A stretch of DNA of 64,000 nucleotides from Clostridia bacterium (GCA_018432615.1 JAHDSQ010000002.1:180435-244434), one strand, 5' to 3'; positions 46,433 to 56,236 are shown, numbered from the stretch's first letter. The notes: a model not told the origin generated them from the letters alone. Made by a program: numbers and translations.

Positions 46433-46783
46433 TCAATCGCAAATATCTCCGTCGACTCCCGAAGCATACAGCAAACCACAAGATTTGAACATGGGATAGG
46501 ATGTAGACAAGATGGGAATTTCTTTCTTTTCAGCCAGCTCGATCATTTCCGGGGAAGGCACCTTTCCCCTCACAAACACAATTCCGGCCAAATCCAGCAT
46601 TTCTGCAGTACGAATTACCTGCGGATGCACCAGGCCTGTCAACAGCAACACCTGTTCTTTAGTAAAGGCCAGTACATCACTAAGCAAATCAGCGCCGCAA
46701 GCCGCCTTTACTTCACAGTTCGAAAGGTCGCACTCGGTATACGAATCAGCCCTCAACAATTCCTTAACCTCTAATAATGTCAT
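46433..46783 (-). CDS. DRTGG-domain protein, second paralogue
   Basis: 116 residues: MTLLEVKELLRADSYTECDL, then CGADLLSDVLAFTKEQVLLLT and GIVFVRGKVPSPEMIELAEKKEIPIL, the same framework as its neighbour. It carries several cysteines (about six), absent from the other copy, which could allow redox or metal response. It lies just downstream of rex. Confidence 0.82.
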   Translation of the reverse strand: MTLLEVKELLRADSYTECDLSNCEVKAACGADLLSDVLAFTKEQVLLLTGLVHPQVIRTAEMLDLAGIVFVRGKVPSPEMIELAEKKEIPILSTSYPMFKSCGLLYASGVDGDICD

Positions 46784-46864
46784 TCCTATCCACTCCAGTC
46801 ATTATTCTATGTTCACTAATACGCAATCACAAAACTACCTGGCGGAATTTCCTTTCAATATCTG

Positions 46865-47494
46865 TTATTTATTAAGGCACATGTTGAACGTTAATATCTC
46901 CATGTTCACGGCCAAATCAACGTTCCTTATTTCCACATGTTCAGGGACGGAAAGCGCCCGGGGAGCAAAATTCAAGATAGCCTTGACCCCGGCATCAACC
47001 ACTCCGGCAACTACCTCTTGAGCATAGTGGGCCGGCACAGCGATTACACAGATGCGTACTGTGTTGATCTCCACAAATTCTTTTATCTGTGAAATCGGGT
47101 ATACTTCTATTTCACCGATCCTTCGTCCGATTTTCTCCGGATCATTATCAAACATTCCTAACACCCGAAAACCTCTTTCTTGAAACCCTTTATATTGTGA
47201 AAGGGCAGAGCCTAGGTTCCCGGCACCTACTATAACAACGTTCCAGTTGGTATTAAGACCTAATATTTTCATTATATGGGAGTTTAGTTCCTTAACATTA
47301 TAACCTACACCACGCATCCCGAATTCCCCGAAATATGCCAAATCCTTTCTCACCTGTGCGGAAGAACCGTTAACACCTCTAGCGATGTCCACAGAAGAAA
47401 TGGTTGTAATATTGTTTATTTCCAGCTGCTTCAGATAACGAGAGTACACTGAAAGCCTAATTATTGTTGCTTCTGGTATTTTGTGAGATTTCAA
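46865..47494 (-). CDS. rex: redox-sensing transcriptional repressor Rex
   Basis: 209 residues. An N-terminal winged helix (TIIRLSVYSRYLKQL to SSAQVRKDLAYFGEFGMRGVGY), then a Rossmann domain with VVIVGAGNLGSALSQYKGF, and a C-terminal swap helix. Rex senses NADH/NAD+ and represses fermentation and hydrogenase genes. It precedes two DRTGG proteins, a PHP protein and an ATPase. Confidence 0.94.
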   Translation of the reverse strand: MKSHKIPEATIIRLSVYSRYLKQLEINNITTISSVDIARGVNGSSAQVRKDLAYFGEFGMRGVGYNVKELNSHIMKILGLNTNWNVVIVGAGNLGSALSQYKGFQERGFRVLGMFDNDPEKIGRRIGEIEVYPISQIKEFVEINTVRICVIAVPAHYAQEVVAGVVDAGVKAILNFAPRALSVPEHVEIRNVDLAVNMEILTFNMCLNK

Positions 47495-47571
47495 GAGTAA
47501 CCCCCCTTAGTGAAAATTATAACATATCCTGGTAACACAGTACAGAATATCTTACTTAATCCAAAAATATC

Positions 47572-48399
47572 TCAATTTGTGTCAGAAAGAAAACGTTTAT
47601 ATTCCTCCGCAAGAGCAAGGGCCCGCTGTTGGCTCAACAGCAAACTTCCGTCACTCCATCCGTTGTTTAATTCCTGTAAGCTTTGAGCCCATTCTTCGCA
47701 ATACCCCGCAAGCCTATTGATAGCTTCCCTGCGCATGTCCCCACTTGCTAACCCACTACCGATGGCACGCCCTTTTGCCGTCATAGCACTGAGTTCCTGC
47801 GCCAACACAGCAAACTTGGGTTTAAAGTCCGCCAGGCCCTCTTCCTTCACAGAAGTCCCGTTATATAGCAACAATCCCTTGTGCAAGCTCACACTCAGTT
47901 TTGCAAGAAAAGGGGCAATCTCTTCCGCTGCTTTCTTATCGCTGGCATCAAATTTGAAAAATACATCATTAACTCCGACTCTGATCACCGAAGCTTCACA
48001 GCCGAGAGCTCTGATTTTTCCCGCCAGCAGAGCCAAGTTTTCCTCGTTGTTTAAAAACCCAACCATTACACACCAGGGAGGCTTCCCTGCAACAACAGCA
48101 GGTATTCCCTCCCGGGCAAGAGCATTGCCCAATTCCAAGGATTTTTCATAGTCCTCGCATCCTACCTTGACCGTATAATAACAAAACTGTTCCAGCCTCA
48201 GAACCTTCCTCCCCGCTGTCTGCCTTCCGGTCACCTCAGTTTCAGCCGGGTTTTTGTTTCCTGCACCCACCATCTTGTTCAAGAGGTATCTACCCAAAAC
48301 CTGTCCACAGCATAAAGAGACAAACAGCATCACAGCTATCAACGCGATTACCGTTACTGTTCTTTTTTTCCTCTGATAGATTATTCTCAAAAAGAACAC
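47572..48399 (-). CDS. SPOR-domain membrane protein
   Basis: 275 residues. One N-terminal membrane segment (about 15-35: TVIALIAVMLFVSLCCG), then a SPOR-like region (FCYYTVKVGCEDYEKSLELGN to GCEASVIRVGVNDVFFKF) and a helical tail. SPOR domains bind denuded glycan strands, so a role at the septum or spore wall is likely. Similar proteins lie next to folC in related clostridia. Confidence 0.8.
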   Translation of the reverse strand: MFFLRIIYQRKKRTVTVIALIAVMLFVSLCCGQVLGRYLLNKMVGAGNKNPAETEVTGRQTAGRKVLRLEQFCYYTVKVGCEDYEKSLELGNALAREGIPAVVAGKPPWCVMVGFLNNEENLALLAGKIRALGCEASVIRVGVNDVFFKFDASDKKAAEEIAPFLAKLSVSLHKGLLLYNGTSVKEEGLADFKPKFAVLAQELSAMTAKGRAIGSGLASGDMRREAINRLAGYCEEWAQSLQELNNGWSDGSLLLSQQRALALAEEYKRFLSDTN

Positions 48400-48448
48400 C
48401 CCGCTTTCACTCTACAGCTTATGCAGAATAAAGCGGGATTTAGAACCA

Positions 48449-49756
48449 TCATCTTTGGAGGGTACTTAACAGAAAACTCCTGGCCTCACCGATCAAATAC
48501 AGGGAACCGGTCACAAGTACCATATCCCCCGATTCGGCCTCCTGACAAGCGTCCTTCAACGCAAAGGACAGCTCTTCAACCACCTTGACCTTATCCTTTT
48601 CTCCACTGAAAAACCCTGCTAATTCCCGCCACTCACCTGCCCTCGGCGAAAGCGGCTTTGTTATGTAAACACTGTCTACCAACGGATCAAGCGAAGATGC
48701 AGCCTTACTCCTATCCTTATCCGCCAACATACCGATCACCAGAATAACCTTCCCAACACCCTTTCGCCTTCTCTTGAGCCATTTAGCCAGCATTGCCATA
48801 CCGGCAGGATTATGGGCACCGTCAATTATCACCACAGGGTCGATAGAAATGAGCTCAAGACGACCTGGCCAAACGACCTCAACCAAACCTTTTCTGATTT
48901 GCTCCCTGCTTACCCAAAATCCCTTTTCTGTCAGGATCTCCAGGGATAGTATAGCCGTAGCGGCATTAACGATCTGATGCTCACCCCATAAGGAAAGGCT
49001 TAATTCACCGTAACCGCACTTCTGAGTAGAGGCCGAAAACACCTGTCCCCTGTCCGTCTCGGCAATTGCCCGCCAAGAGACTTCTCTAGATACCTCATAA
49101 AGGGGTGCCTTTAATTTCCGTGCCCTTTCCCTCAGCACACCCAAGACCCTTTCCTCTGCACTGGCTGTCACTACAGGACATTCTTTTTTAATAATACCGC
49201 TTTTCTTTGCCGCAATTTCTTCAAGGGTCGAACCTAGATAATCCTCGTGTTCCATGCTTACATTGGTAATCACAGACAACAATGGTTTCTTGACAACATT
49301 AGTCGAATCTATATCTCCCCCCAGGCCCACCTCTAAAAGAAGGATATCCACCTTTTGGCGATAGAAATACAAGAATGCCAATGCGGTAAGCACCTCAAAC
49401 TGAGTAGGTGCCTCCCCTGACTTTCTTTTTACCTCTGCAAAGACAGCAATAAGTTCTTCCACCAAGTCCGCAAAATCCTCTGGGGATATCTTCTTCCCGT
49501 TTATCACATACCTTTCGGTATAAGAAACAAGGTGCGGGGACGTATAAGTCCCCACACGATAACCGGCCTCACGCAAAACTGCGGCCAGCATAGCCGCTGT
49601 CGAGCCCTTGCCATTGGTCCCGCCAATATGCACAACCTGAAGTTTGTCCTGGGGATTATCCAGCAAATCAAGCATTGCCGTTATCCTGGTCAAACCCAGA
49701 TTGATACCAAACCTCGTCAATTCCTCTACGACCTCTAAGGCCTGATCATAATCCAT
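48449..49756 (-). CDS. folC: dihydrofolate synthase / folylpolyglutamate synthase
   Basis: 435 residues of Mur-ligase fold: VVHIGGTNGKGSTAAMLAAVL (P-loop), SMEHEDYLGSTLEEIAAKKSGI, and VVIIDGAHNPAGM. It adds glutamate to dihydropteroate or tetrahydrofolates. It follows valS by 50 nt and probably shares its transcript. Confidence 0.94.
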   Translation of the reverse strand: MDYDQALEVVEELTRFGINLGLTRITAMLDLLDNPQDKLQVVHIGGTNGKGSTAAMLAAVLREAGYRVGTYTSPHLVSYTERYVINGKKISPEDFADLVEELIAVFAEVKRKSGEAPTQFEVLTALAFLYFYRQKVDILLLEVGLGGDIDSTNVVKKPLLSVITNVSMEHEDYLGSTLEEIAAKKSGIIKKECPVVTASAEERVLGVLRERARKLKAPLYEVSREVSWRAIAETDRGQVFSASTQKCGYGELSLSLWGEHQIVNAATAILSLEILTEKGFWVSREQIRKGLVEVVWPGRLELISIDPVVIIDGAHNPAGMAMLAKWLKRRRKGVGKVILVIGMLADKDRSKAASSLDPLVDSVYITKPLSPRAGEWRELAGFFSGEKDKVKVVEELSFALKDACQEAESGDMVLVTGSLYLIGEARSFLLSTLQR

Positions 49757-49806
49757 ACCGTTTCACCTCAATGCCGGCCCGAAAGTATGTTCTTCAGCCC
49801 GGTCAA

Positions 49807-52449
49807 TCATCCTAAAGAGGCAATCCTCTCCTCTACCGCCTCTTTTTTCATGCGATAGTCACCGAGTTTGGCCTTTTCCTTCTCCACTACCTCTTGAGGC
49901 GCCTTGGCGATAAAGCCCTGGTTATTCAGCTTTCCTTCCAGGCGCTTGATTTCTTTATTCAGATTATCCAATTCTTTCTTAAGCCTGCCTGTTTCCTTCT
50001 CAATATCGACAAGCCCTTTGAGCAGTAAATAAACTTCAACGCCGCTGACGATTGCGGCCACAGCCTGCTCTGGTTTCCCATTTGCCGTTGTTAGCATGGT
50101 CGGTTCGGAAACCGCAGCCAGATTACAAATATATTCCTTACCGCTTCGCAGTGTTTCCATAACCTTTTCGTTCTGCGCCATGAGGACCACTTCTGCCTTT
50201 TTCCCGGGGGGAACCTGCATCTCGCTTCTCAGATTACGGATACCCCTGATCACATCCATAATAACGGTCATTTGCTCCTCAACCGTATCATCCGCCTCTT
50301 TTTCGTTTCCCTGAGGCCATGTAGCCAACATCACCGTTTCACCCTGATGAGGCAATTTCTGCCATATTTCCTCGGTGATAAAAGGCATAAAGGGATGTAG
50401 GAGCTCCATGGCAGTCCTTAATGCGCAGGCCAGATAGTATTGAGCCGTCTTCTTGCTTTCTATGCTTTCCTTACCATATAAACGCGGCTTAACGATTTCT
50501 ATATACCAGTCACACAATTCATTCCAGATGAACTCATAAAGCAATCGCCCGGCTTCACCTAAATCATAACGTTCCATGTTGCGTGTTACCTCTTGGGCCG
50601 TCCGGTTTAAACGACTACTTATCCAGCGATCGGCCAATTCCGGCTCTTGAGGCGCATATTCCTCATCATAATCCTCCAGATTCATCAACGCAAAACGCGA
50701 AGCGTTCCAAATCTTATTAGCGAAGTTCCGGGTAGCCTCCAGCCGCTCCATTTGAAAGCGCTGGTCGTTCCCCGGTGTATTGCCGGTAATCAGCATAAAA
50801 CGCAGCGTATCCGCTCCATACTTATCAATGACCTCAATCGGATCGATGCCATTGCCCAAGGATTTGCTCATCTTGCGGCCTTGAGCATCCAGAATCAGCC
50901 CATGAATAAAGACCTCTCTGAAAGGAACATCCTGCGTACATTCCAAAGCGGAAAAAATCATGCGCGCCACCCAGAAGAAAATGATGTCACGCCCGGTGAC
51001 CAAAACCGAGGTCGGATAATATCGCCTCAAGTCGTCTGTATCCTCAGGCCAGCCAAGAGTAGAAAACGGCCACAGCCCTGAACTAAACCAGGTATCAAGC
51101 ACATCCGGATCCTGCTTAAGGTTTTTGCTGCCGCACTTCGGACATACCTGCGGCGTTTCTTTTGAACATATTATCTCGTCGCAATCCTGACAATACCACA
51201 CCGGAATCCGGTGCCCCCACCAGAGCTGACGGCTAATGCACCAATCACGAATATTCTCCATCCAGCTAAGGTAAATCTTAGTGAAGCGCTCCGGTACAAA
51301 TCTGATCCTGCCATCCACCACTGCCTTGATGGCCGGTTCTGCCAACGGCTTCATTTTAACAAACCACTGCTTGGAAATCATCGGCTCAATAACCGTGTCA
51401 CAGCGGTAGCACTGACCGACGGCATGCTCGTGTTCTTCTGTTTTTAAGAGCAACCCCAGTGCCGTAAGGTCTTGGACTATTCTTTCCCTGGCTTCATAAC
51501 GATCCATGCCCTGATAATTGCCGGCATTCTCATTCATCTTGCCGTCGCGATCCAGTACCGTAATCTGCTCCAAATCATGCCTCAAACCCATTTCAAAGTC
51601 GTTAGGATCATGAGCCGGCGTTATTTTCACCGCCCCACTGCCGAACTCCCTCTCAACATACTCATCGGTAATGATCGGTATGGCTCTGTCCATCAACGGC
51701 AGATTTACCATCTTACCGACCAAATGAGTGTAACGCTCATCCTCAGGATGAACAGCCACCGCCGTATCTCCCAGCATCGTTTCCGGCCGCGTCGTAGCCA
51801 CAACAATGTATTCTTCACTGTCAATCACCGGATATTTAATATGCCAAAGTTTGCCTGCCTGATCTTCATGTTCGACCTCGATATCGGAAATCGTCGTCCG
51901 ACACTTGGGGCACCAGTTGACAATGTAATCACCTTGGTAAATGAGTCCTTTCTCATATAAACTGACAAAAACCTCCTGCACCGCCCGGGAACAACCTTCA
52001 TCCAGTGTAAAGCGTTCCCTGTTCCAATCACAGGACGTACCCAGTTTGCGAAGCTGTTGAGTGATATGGCTCCCATATTGATGCTTCCAATCCCAGACTC
52101 GCTCAATAAACCTTTGGCGGCCCAGATCATATTTTGTTATCCCTCCCTTGGCCAGATTTTCCTCTACCCTGGCCTGGGTGGCAATACCGGCATGGTCCGT
52201 TCCCGGTAGCCACAGCGTATTGTAGCCCTGCATCCTCCGCCAACGGGTCAGGATATCCTGGAGAGTATTGTCCAGGGCGTGTCCCAAATGAAGGGAACCG
52301 GTCACATTCGGAGGCGGCATAACAACGGAAAAATGCTCAGCCTCATAGTTTACGTCGGCATGAAAAAAGGCGTTTTCTTCCCAAAACTCATACCATTTTT
52401 CTTCGACATCTTTCGGATCATAGACAGTGGATAAATTTTTCTCGGTCAT
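49807..52449 (-). CDS. valS: valyl-tRNA synthetase
   Basis: 880 residues, class I: PPPNVTGSLHLGHALDNTLQ (HIGH site), an editing domain, a zinc-ribbon-like CxxC pair (WYCQDCDEIIC, VCPKCGSKN), GRKMSKSLGNGIDP (KMSKS) and a C-terminal coiled coil from about residue 810. The ATG at 52449 follows AGAGGGGT; an earlier in-frame ATG at 52470 precedes that site. It is preceded by a T-box leader. Confidence 0.97.
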   Translation of the reverse strand: MTEKNLSTVYDPKDVEEKWYEFWEENAFFHADVNYEAEHFSVVMPPPNVTGSLHLGHALDNTLQDILTRWRRMQGYNTLWLPGTDHAGIATQARVEENLAKGGITKYDLGRQRFIERVWDWKHQYGSHITQQLRKLGTSCDWNRERFTLDEGCSRAVQEVFVSLYEKGLIYQGDYIVNWCPKCRTTISDIEVEHEDQAGKLWHIKYPVIDSEEYIVVATTRPETMLGDTAVAVHPEDERYTHLVGKMVNLPLMDRAIPIITDEYVEREFGSGAVKITPAHDPNDFEMGLRHDLEQITVLDRDGKMNENAGNYQGMDRYEARERIVQDLTALGLLLKTEEHEHAVGQCYRCDTVIEPMISKQWFVKMKPLAEPAIKAVVDGRIRFVPERFTKIYLSWMENIRDWCISRQLWWGHRIPVWYCQDCDEIICSKETPQVCPKCGSKNLKQDPDVLDTWFSSGLWPFSTLGWPEDTDDLRRYYPTSVLVTGRDIIFFWVARMIFSALECTQDVPFREVFIHGLILDAQGRKMSKSLGNGIDPIEVIDKYGADTLRFMLITGNTPGNDQRFQMERLEATRNFANKIWNASRFALMNLEDYDEEYAPQEPELADRWISSRLNRTAQEVTRNMERYDLGEAGRLLYEFIWNELCDWYIEIVKPRLYGKESIESKKTAQYYLACALRTAMELLHPFMPFITEEIWQKLPHQGETVMLATWPQGNEKEADDTVEEQMTVIMDVIRGIRNLRSEMQVPPGKKAEVVLMAQNEKVMETLRSGKEYICNLAAVSEPTMLTTANGKPEQAVAAIVSGVEVYLLLKGLVDIEKETGRLKKELDNLNKEIKRLEGKLNNQGFIAKAPQEVVEKEKAKLGDYRMKKEAVEERIASLG

Positions 52450-52472
52450 GTTCTTTACCCCTCTTTCCATAT

Positions 52473-52758
52473 AAAAATCCTTCCAATCCCAAAGGACGGA
52501 AGGATGCTTTTCCGTGGTACCACCTTAATTCCCCGGAACCGATATTACCAGGCTCACAGGGCACTCATTAGCTATAACGGGCCTTCCCGACGGTATCTAC
52601 TACGCTTTTCAATACCATACCTCCAGGGCGACTGAGAACAGGACTTGCCTTAGCAGCCCTTACAGCCGGGGGACTGCCTCTCTGAAAGGGTCACATGTTC
52701 CTCTTCCCTCTCTTCGGTTTTGGAATCATTCGATGCTTTAAACATTACATTTACTAGG
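52473..52758 (-). ncRNA. T-box riboswitch leader of valS, Val specifier
   Basis: The minus strand has AAGGTGGTACCACGG, the T-box core, followed by a terminator: GGAAGGAT-type arms (52498-52505 with 52477-52484) ending in TTTTTA. In stem I, the trinucleotide GTC (plus GAC at 52630-52632) is a fitting valine specifier, followed by a purine. Uncharged tRNA-Val would allow read-through into valS. Confidence 0.9.
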
Positions 52759-52760
52759 CT

Positions 52761-52790
52761 ATCTTAATCCATTTTTCGTTCATTTGTCAA
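52761..52790 (-). promoter_or_regulatory. promoter of the valS leader
   Basis: TTGACA (52790-52785) and TAAGAT (52766-52761) on the minus strand are 18 bases apart. The -35 element lies 22 nt past the stop of the aldehyde oxidoreductase gene. Confidence 0.6.
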
Positions 52791-52811
52791 GCACCGAAGC
52801 AAGCCGGTTTA

Positions 52812-55640
52812 TTATTTTGGCACGACCGGGTTCCTCTTGATTTCCGCAATTTTCTCGTGCAGGTCTGAACCAAGATAATATTTCTCTTTTTTCAATACCT
52901 CTCCTTTTTCCCGTGCCTTCAAACCGGCCAGCACTTTCTCCGGCGTTGCGGGAAATTCCCTGATCCTGACCCCACAAGCATTGTAAATGGCATTTATCAC
53001 CGCCACATGAGGGCTGGTCTGGAACAGCTCTCCGCAGCCGGAAGAACCTTGCGGTCCTCTGCTTCTTGGCGTTTCAAGGAAATCAACCTCCAGCTCATCC
53101 GGAATGTCATTGATATAAGGGAAGCCGCAAGCCATCAGATTCGTATGCTTTTGAATATCATCATAGTTCTCTCCCAAAGCCATGCCTATCCCCTGGGAAA
53201 TACCTCCAAAGGCTTGTCCTTCCACCACTTGCCTACTACCGATAACCCCTATATCGGCTTCAGCAGTCATTTTCAGGATTTTCGTCTTCCCGGTCTTTGT
53301 ATCCACCTCTACCTCAGCCATGAAAATGCCGTAAGTATAGTCAGGGCTGAGATTGCCCTGCCCGGTATTGATATCCAGCTCACTGGTATGGTCAGAGATA
53401 TCATATACCCCCAGATACTTGATGGGCAACCCCTCTTTGATCATTTCTTCGTAACTCCGATATGTTCCGTCCGATTTACGCATGCTCTGCATTAAATTAT
53501 TAGCCGCATCAATGATAGCATTTCCTATCATGTAATGACTGCGGCTACCGACGGCTCCTCCGGAATTGGGACAAAGCGCCGAATCGTTCATGACCAGCTT
53601 AATCTGTTCGGGTTTGATCCCCAGAGGCCTCAAAGCCTCATGGGTATGTACAATACTGCCGACATCGGCACCCTGTCCCAGATCAGCCCAGGTGTTGTAA
53701 AGTGTTACCGTTCCGTCCGGATTAAGCTCCAGGGCCACCTCAGAGTGATCGTTGCTATGTAAGGTCACCGAATACACGCCACAGGCCAGACCGACCCCTC
53801 GCAATTTTGAGGGCGTTGACTCTTTTTTAGCCTTTTCTAAAGCCTTTTTATATTTGGGACGCAGTCTTTCAATAAGTTTGGGCATGGGATAAACGTCCAT
53901 GGTGTGCCCATTGATGGTTTTATCACCGGGCCTGTAAACATTAAGATAACGCAGTTCCAACGGGTCCAGGCCCATCTTTTCCGCCAGCTCGTCCATCAAC
54001 TGTTCACTGGCCCCGAAAGCCTGGGGAGTCCCATAAGCCCGGAAGGACACGGAAAAACAATGATTAGTGGTTATCGCCTTGCTAAGGCCTTGGGCGTTAG
54101 GAATGGTATAGGGTGAACCTATAAAGCGGAGCCCTTTGGTGACAACACGCGCCACTTCGGAATAAGCCCCTTTATCGTAGGCAATCTCAAATTCCATAGC
54201 CTGCAGTTTACCTTTCTCATCAGCAGCCATTTTCAGATTGCTAAAAGAAGGTGCACGCTTACCCGTAAAATGCATGTGTTCTTCATAATTAAACCTCAAA
54301 CAACACGGCCTGCCTGTTGCTAAAACCGCGACAGCAATCAAAGCAGGAGCCCCCGGGGAAACGGTGTAGCCAAAGCTGCCGCCTGTAGGATTACCAATTA
54401 CCCTGATTTTATCTTTGGGAAGACCGATACCCCCCGCTATGGTGTTTATTGTTATATGCAGACCCAGGGTTTTGCAATGAATAGTAAGACGTCCTTCTTC
54501 ATCAAGATAACCCATCAATACGTCCGGTTCGATCACCAAATGGGGCTGCCGCTGTGTATAAAAGCTGTCTTCCACCACATAGGGTGCTTTTTCCATGATA
54601 GGGGCCGTATCCTGCCCGTAAATCAACGGGAACTCCAGATAGAGATTGGGCACGCCGGGATGTATTTCTATGGCATCTTCGGCCAAGGCCTCCGGTATGC
54701 TCAGATATTCCGGCAACTGCTCATAATTAACTTTGACCATTTTTGCCGCCGCCCGGGCGTTTTTCTCATTATCGGCCGCAACCAAAGCACAGACATCCCC
54801 GTATCTGAATATCTTTTCTTCCATCAGAATAGGCCGTTCCGAACCATTAAGCTTTGAAATGGCATATCCCACAGGCATATTGACACGGTTTGTCCCCTTA
54901 ACGTCCTGATGGGTTATGACCTTAAAAACGCCGGGCATTTTTTCAGCTTCCGAAGTATCGATAGAAATGATTTTTGCATGGGACACTCCTGCCTGAACAA
55001 GGGCCAGATGAAGAGCGTTCTCCGGCAATTTCATATTGATATCGGCACCAAAATCACAAGCCCCCGTCACTTTGGCCAGAGCTGTCGGCCTGGGGTATGA
55101 TGTCCCGTAGATTCGGCCATCCTCCGGGATCTTGTAAGCAAGGTCTTCTTTTGTCATCTCGCCGCGCATAACCTTGGCGGCAGCCATGACCGCATCGACC
55201 AACTGTACATACCCGGTACAGCGGCAAGCGTTTTTATGTTTTTGGAACCAGTCCCGGACCTCCTGCCTGGTAGGATTGATGTTTTTGTCCAATAGACCTT
55301 TGGCCGAGACGATAAACCCGGGTGTACAAAAGCCGCATTGCACCCCGCCACAGGCAATCCAGGCCAACTGCAGCGGATGCAGATTATCGGGAGTCCCAAT
55401 CCCTTCAATGGTCACAATTTTACTGTATTCAGGGACCGACTTCATTTTTGTAATGCAGGAACGGACCACTTCGCCTTCCAAAAGGACCGAACAAGCCCCG
55501 CATTGCCCTGTCTCGCAGCCGACCTTGGTCCCCGTGAGGCCAATCCTCCTAAGAACATCCGCTAAGGAGTCGTTTTCCGGGTCACACACGATTATACGCT
55601 CCGCTCCATTGATATTGAGAAACATTTTTTTGTAAATCAT
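52812..55640 (-). CDS. molybdenum aldehyde oxidoreductase, Mop type
   Basis: 942 residues, closely following the Desulfovibrio gigas Mop pattern. N-terminal plant-type [2Fe-2S] domain (Cys 42, 47, 50, 62), second [2Fe-2S] domain (Cys 102, 105, 139, 141), then the molybdopterin domains with PTGGSFGYTVSPGAPA, FRAYGTPQAFGASEQL and the catalytic glutamate in GSSGCGELFQTSPH. There is no FAD domain, unlike xanthine dehydrogenase, so electrons should pass to ferredoxin or flavodoxin. ATG at 55640 follows GGAGGGG; an earlier frame start at 55718 adds 26 residues unlike the family. It stands alone without cofactor-maturation genes. Confidence 0.93.
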   Translation of the reverse strand: MIYKKMFLNINGAERIIVCDPENDSLADVLRRIGLTGTKVGCETGQCGACSVLLEGEVVRSCITKMKSVPEYSKIVTIEGIGTPDNLHPLQLAWIACGGVQCGFCTPGFIVSAKGLLDKNINPTRQEVRDWFQKHKNACRCTGYVQLVDAVMAAAKVMRGEMTKEDLAYKIPEDGRIYGTSYPRPTALAKVTGACDFGADINMKLPENALHLALVQAGVSHAKIISIDTSEAEKMPGVFKVITHQDVKGTNRVNMPVGYAISKLNGSERPILMEEKIFRYGDVCALVAADNEKNARAAAKMVKVNYEQLPEYLSIPEALAEDAIEIHPGVPNLYLEFPLIYGQDTAPIMEKAPYVVEDSFYTQRQPHLVIEPDVLMGYLDEEGRLTIHCKTLGLHITINTIAGGIGLPKDKIRVIGNPTGGSFGYTVSPGAPALIAVAVLATGRPCCLRFNYEEHMHFTGKRAPSFSNLKMAADEKGKLQAMEFEIAYDKGAYSEVARVVTKGLRFIGSPYTIPNAQGLSKAITTNHCFSVSFRAYGTPQAFGASEQLMDELAEKMGLDPLELRYLNVYRPGDKTINGHTMDVYPMPKLIERLRPKYKKALEKAKKESTPSKLRGVGLACGVYSVTLHSNDHSEVALELNPDGTVTLYNTWADLGQGADVGSIVHTHEALRPLGIKPEQIKLVMNDSALCPNSGGAVGSRSHYMIGNAIIDAANNLMQSMRKSDGTYRSYEEMIKEGLPIKYLGVYDISDHTSELDINTGQGNLSPDYTYGIFMAEVEVDTKTGKTKILKMTAEADIGVIGSRQVVEGQAFGGISQGIGMALGENYDDIQKHTNLMACGFPYINDIPDELEVDFLETPRSRGPQGSSGCGELFQTSPHVAVINAIYNACGVRIREFPATPEKVLAGLKAREKGEVLKKEKYYLGSDLHEKIAEIKRNPVVPK

Positions 55641-55679
55641 AAGATCCCCTCCGCATCGCAATCTCCACATTTCTACTCG

Positions 55680-55755
55680 TTTCGACATATTTTTTAATAT
55701 TATATATTTTTTCGACATTTTTCCTCATACTGCCGTTCTCTCCGGCAATATTATA
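55680..55755 (-). promoter_or_regulatory. promoter and direct repeats upstream of the aldehyde oxidoreductase
   Basis: On the minus strand a TATAAT lies at 55755-55750. Between it and the start codon the nonamer ATGTCGAAA occurs twice (55718-55710 and 55688-55680), exactly 30 bp apart, about three helical turns. The spacing suggests a dimeric regulator site, but no -35 element is clear. Confidence 0.4.
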
Positions 55756-55860
55756 CCATCTTTTCACTTATTTGCATAATGATATCGTTTAACCTTATTA
55801 GTTCGCCACCATAAATACGGCACCTCCGAATCATTATTAATAGCGATAATGGTTTTAACA

Positions 55861-55897
55861 AAATGAAAGGACCTTAGTAAAAAAGGTCCTTTCATTT
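55861..55897. terminator. perfect 15-bp stem-loop after the HEPN-MNT pair
   Basis: AAATGAAAGGACCTT (55861-55875) and AAGGTCCTTTCATTT (55883-55897) form a perfect 15-bp stem with a 7-nt loop, starting 19 nt past the MNT gene stop. It has only a short T-run on either side. Confidence 0.6.
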
Positions 55898-55915
55898 ATT
55901 CCCTCTTTATTTAAC

Positions 55916-56236
55916 TCAGACTATTCGCACGCCTGTATCGACAATTTCGCGAATAAAAGGATTCATCGTATTAAAACTGTCACTTTTTATAGGATGAGGT
56001 TCAATTCTGTAGTCTATTTTTCTTCTTATTTTACGTAATTTAAGAGAATCCTCGAACCTATCGCCGGTGAAATCATGAGCAACAACGGCAACATCAATAT
56101 CGCTATTATCGTCATACGTTCCTTTGGCGTAAGAACCAAACATATATACCTGTTCTAAAGCAACTTCTTTTTTCAATAACTCTACATATTCCTTAACGAT
56201 TCTTTCTACTTCTAATCTATCATGGTTAGCAGCCAT
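55916..56236 (-). CDS. MNT-type nucleotidyltransferase (putative antitoxin)
   Basis: 106 residues: LEQVYMFGSYAKGTYDDNS then DIDVAVV, the GSx10DxD pattern of minimal nucleotidyltransferases. The ATG at 56236 follows GGAG and overlaps the upstream HEPN gene by 25 nt. In studied pairs the MNT protein neutralises its HEPN partner by modifying it. Antitoxin function here is inferred from the pairing. Confidence 0.86.
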   Translation of the reverse strand: MAANHDRLEVERIVKEYVELLKKEVALEQVYMFGSYAKGTYDDNSDIDVAVVAHDFTGDRFEDSLKLRKIRRKIDYRIEPHPIKSDSFNTMNPFIREIVDTGVRIV

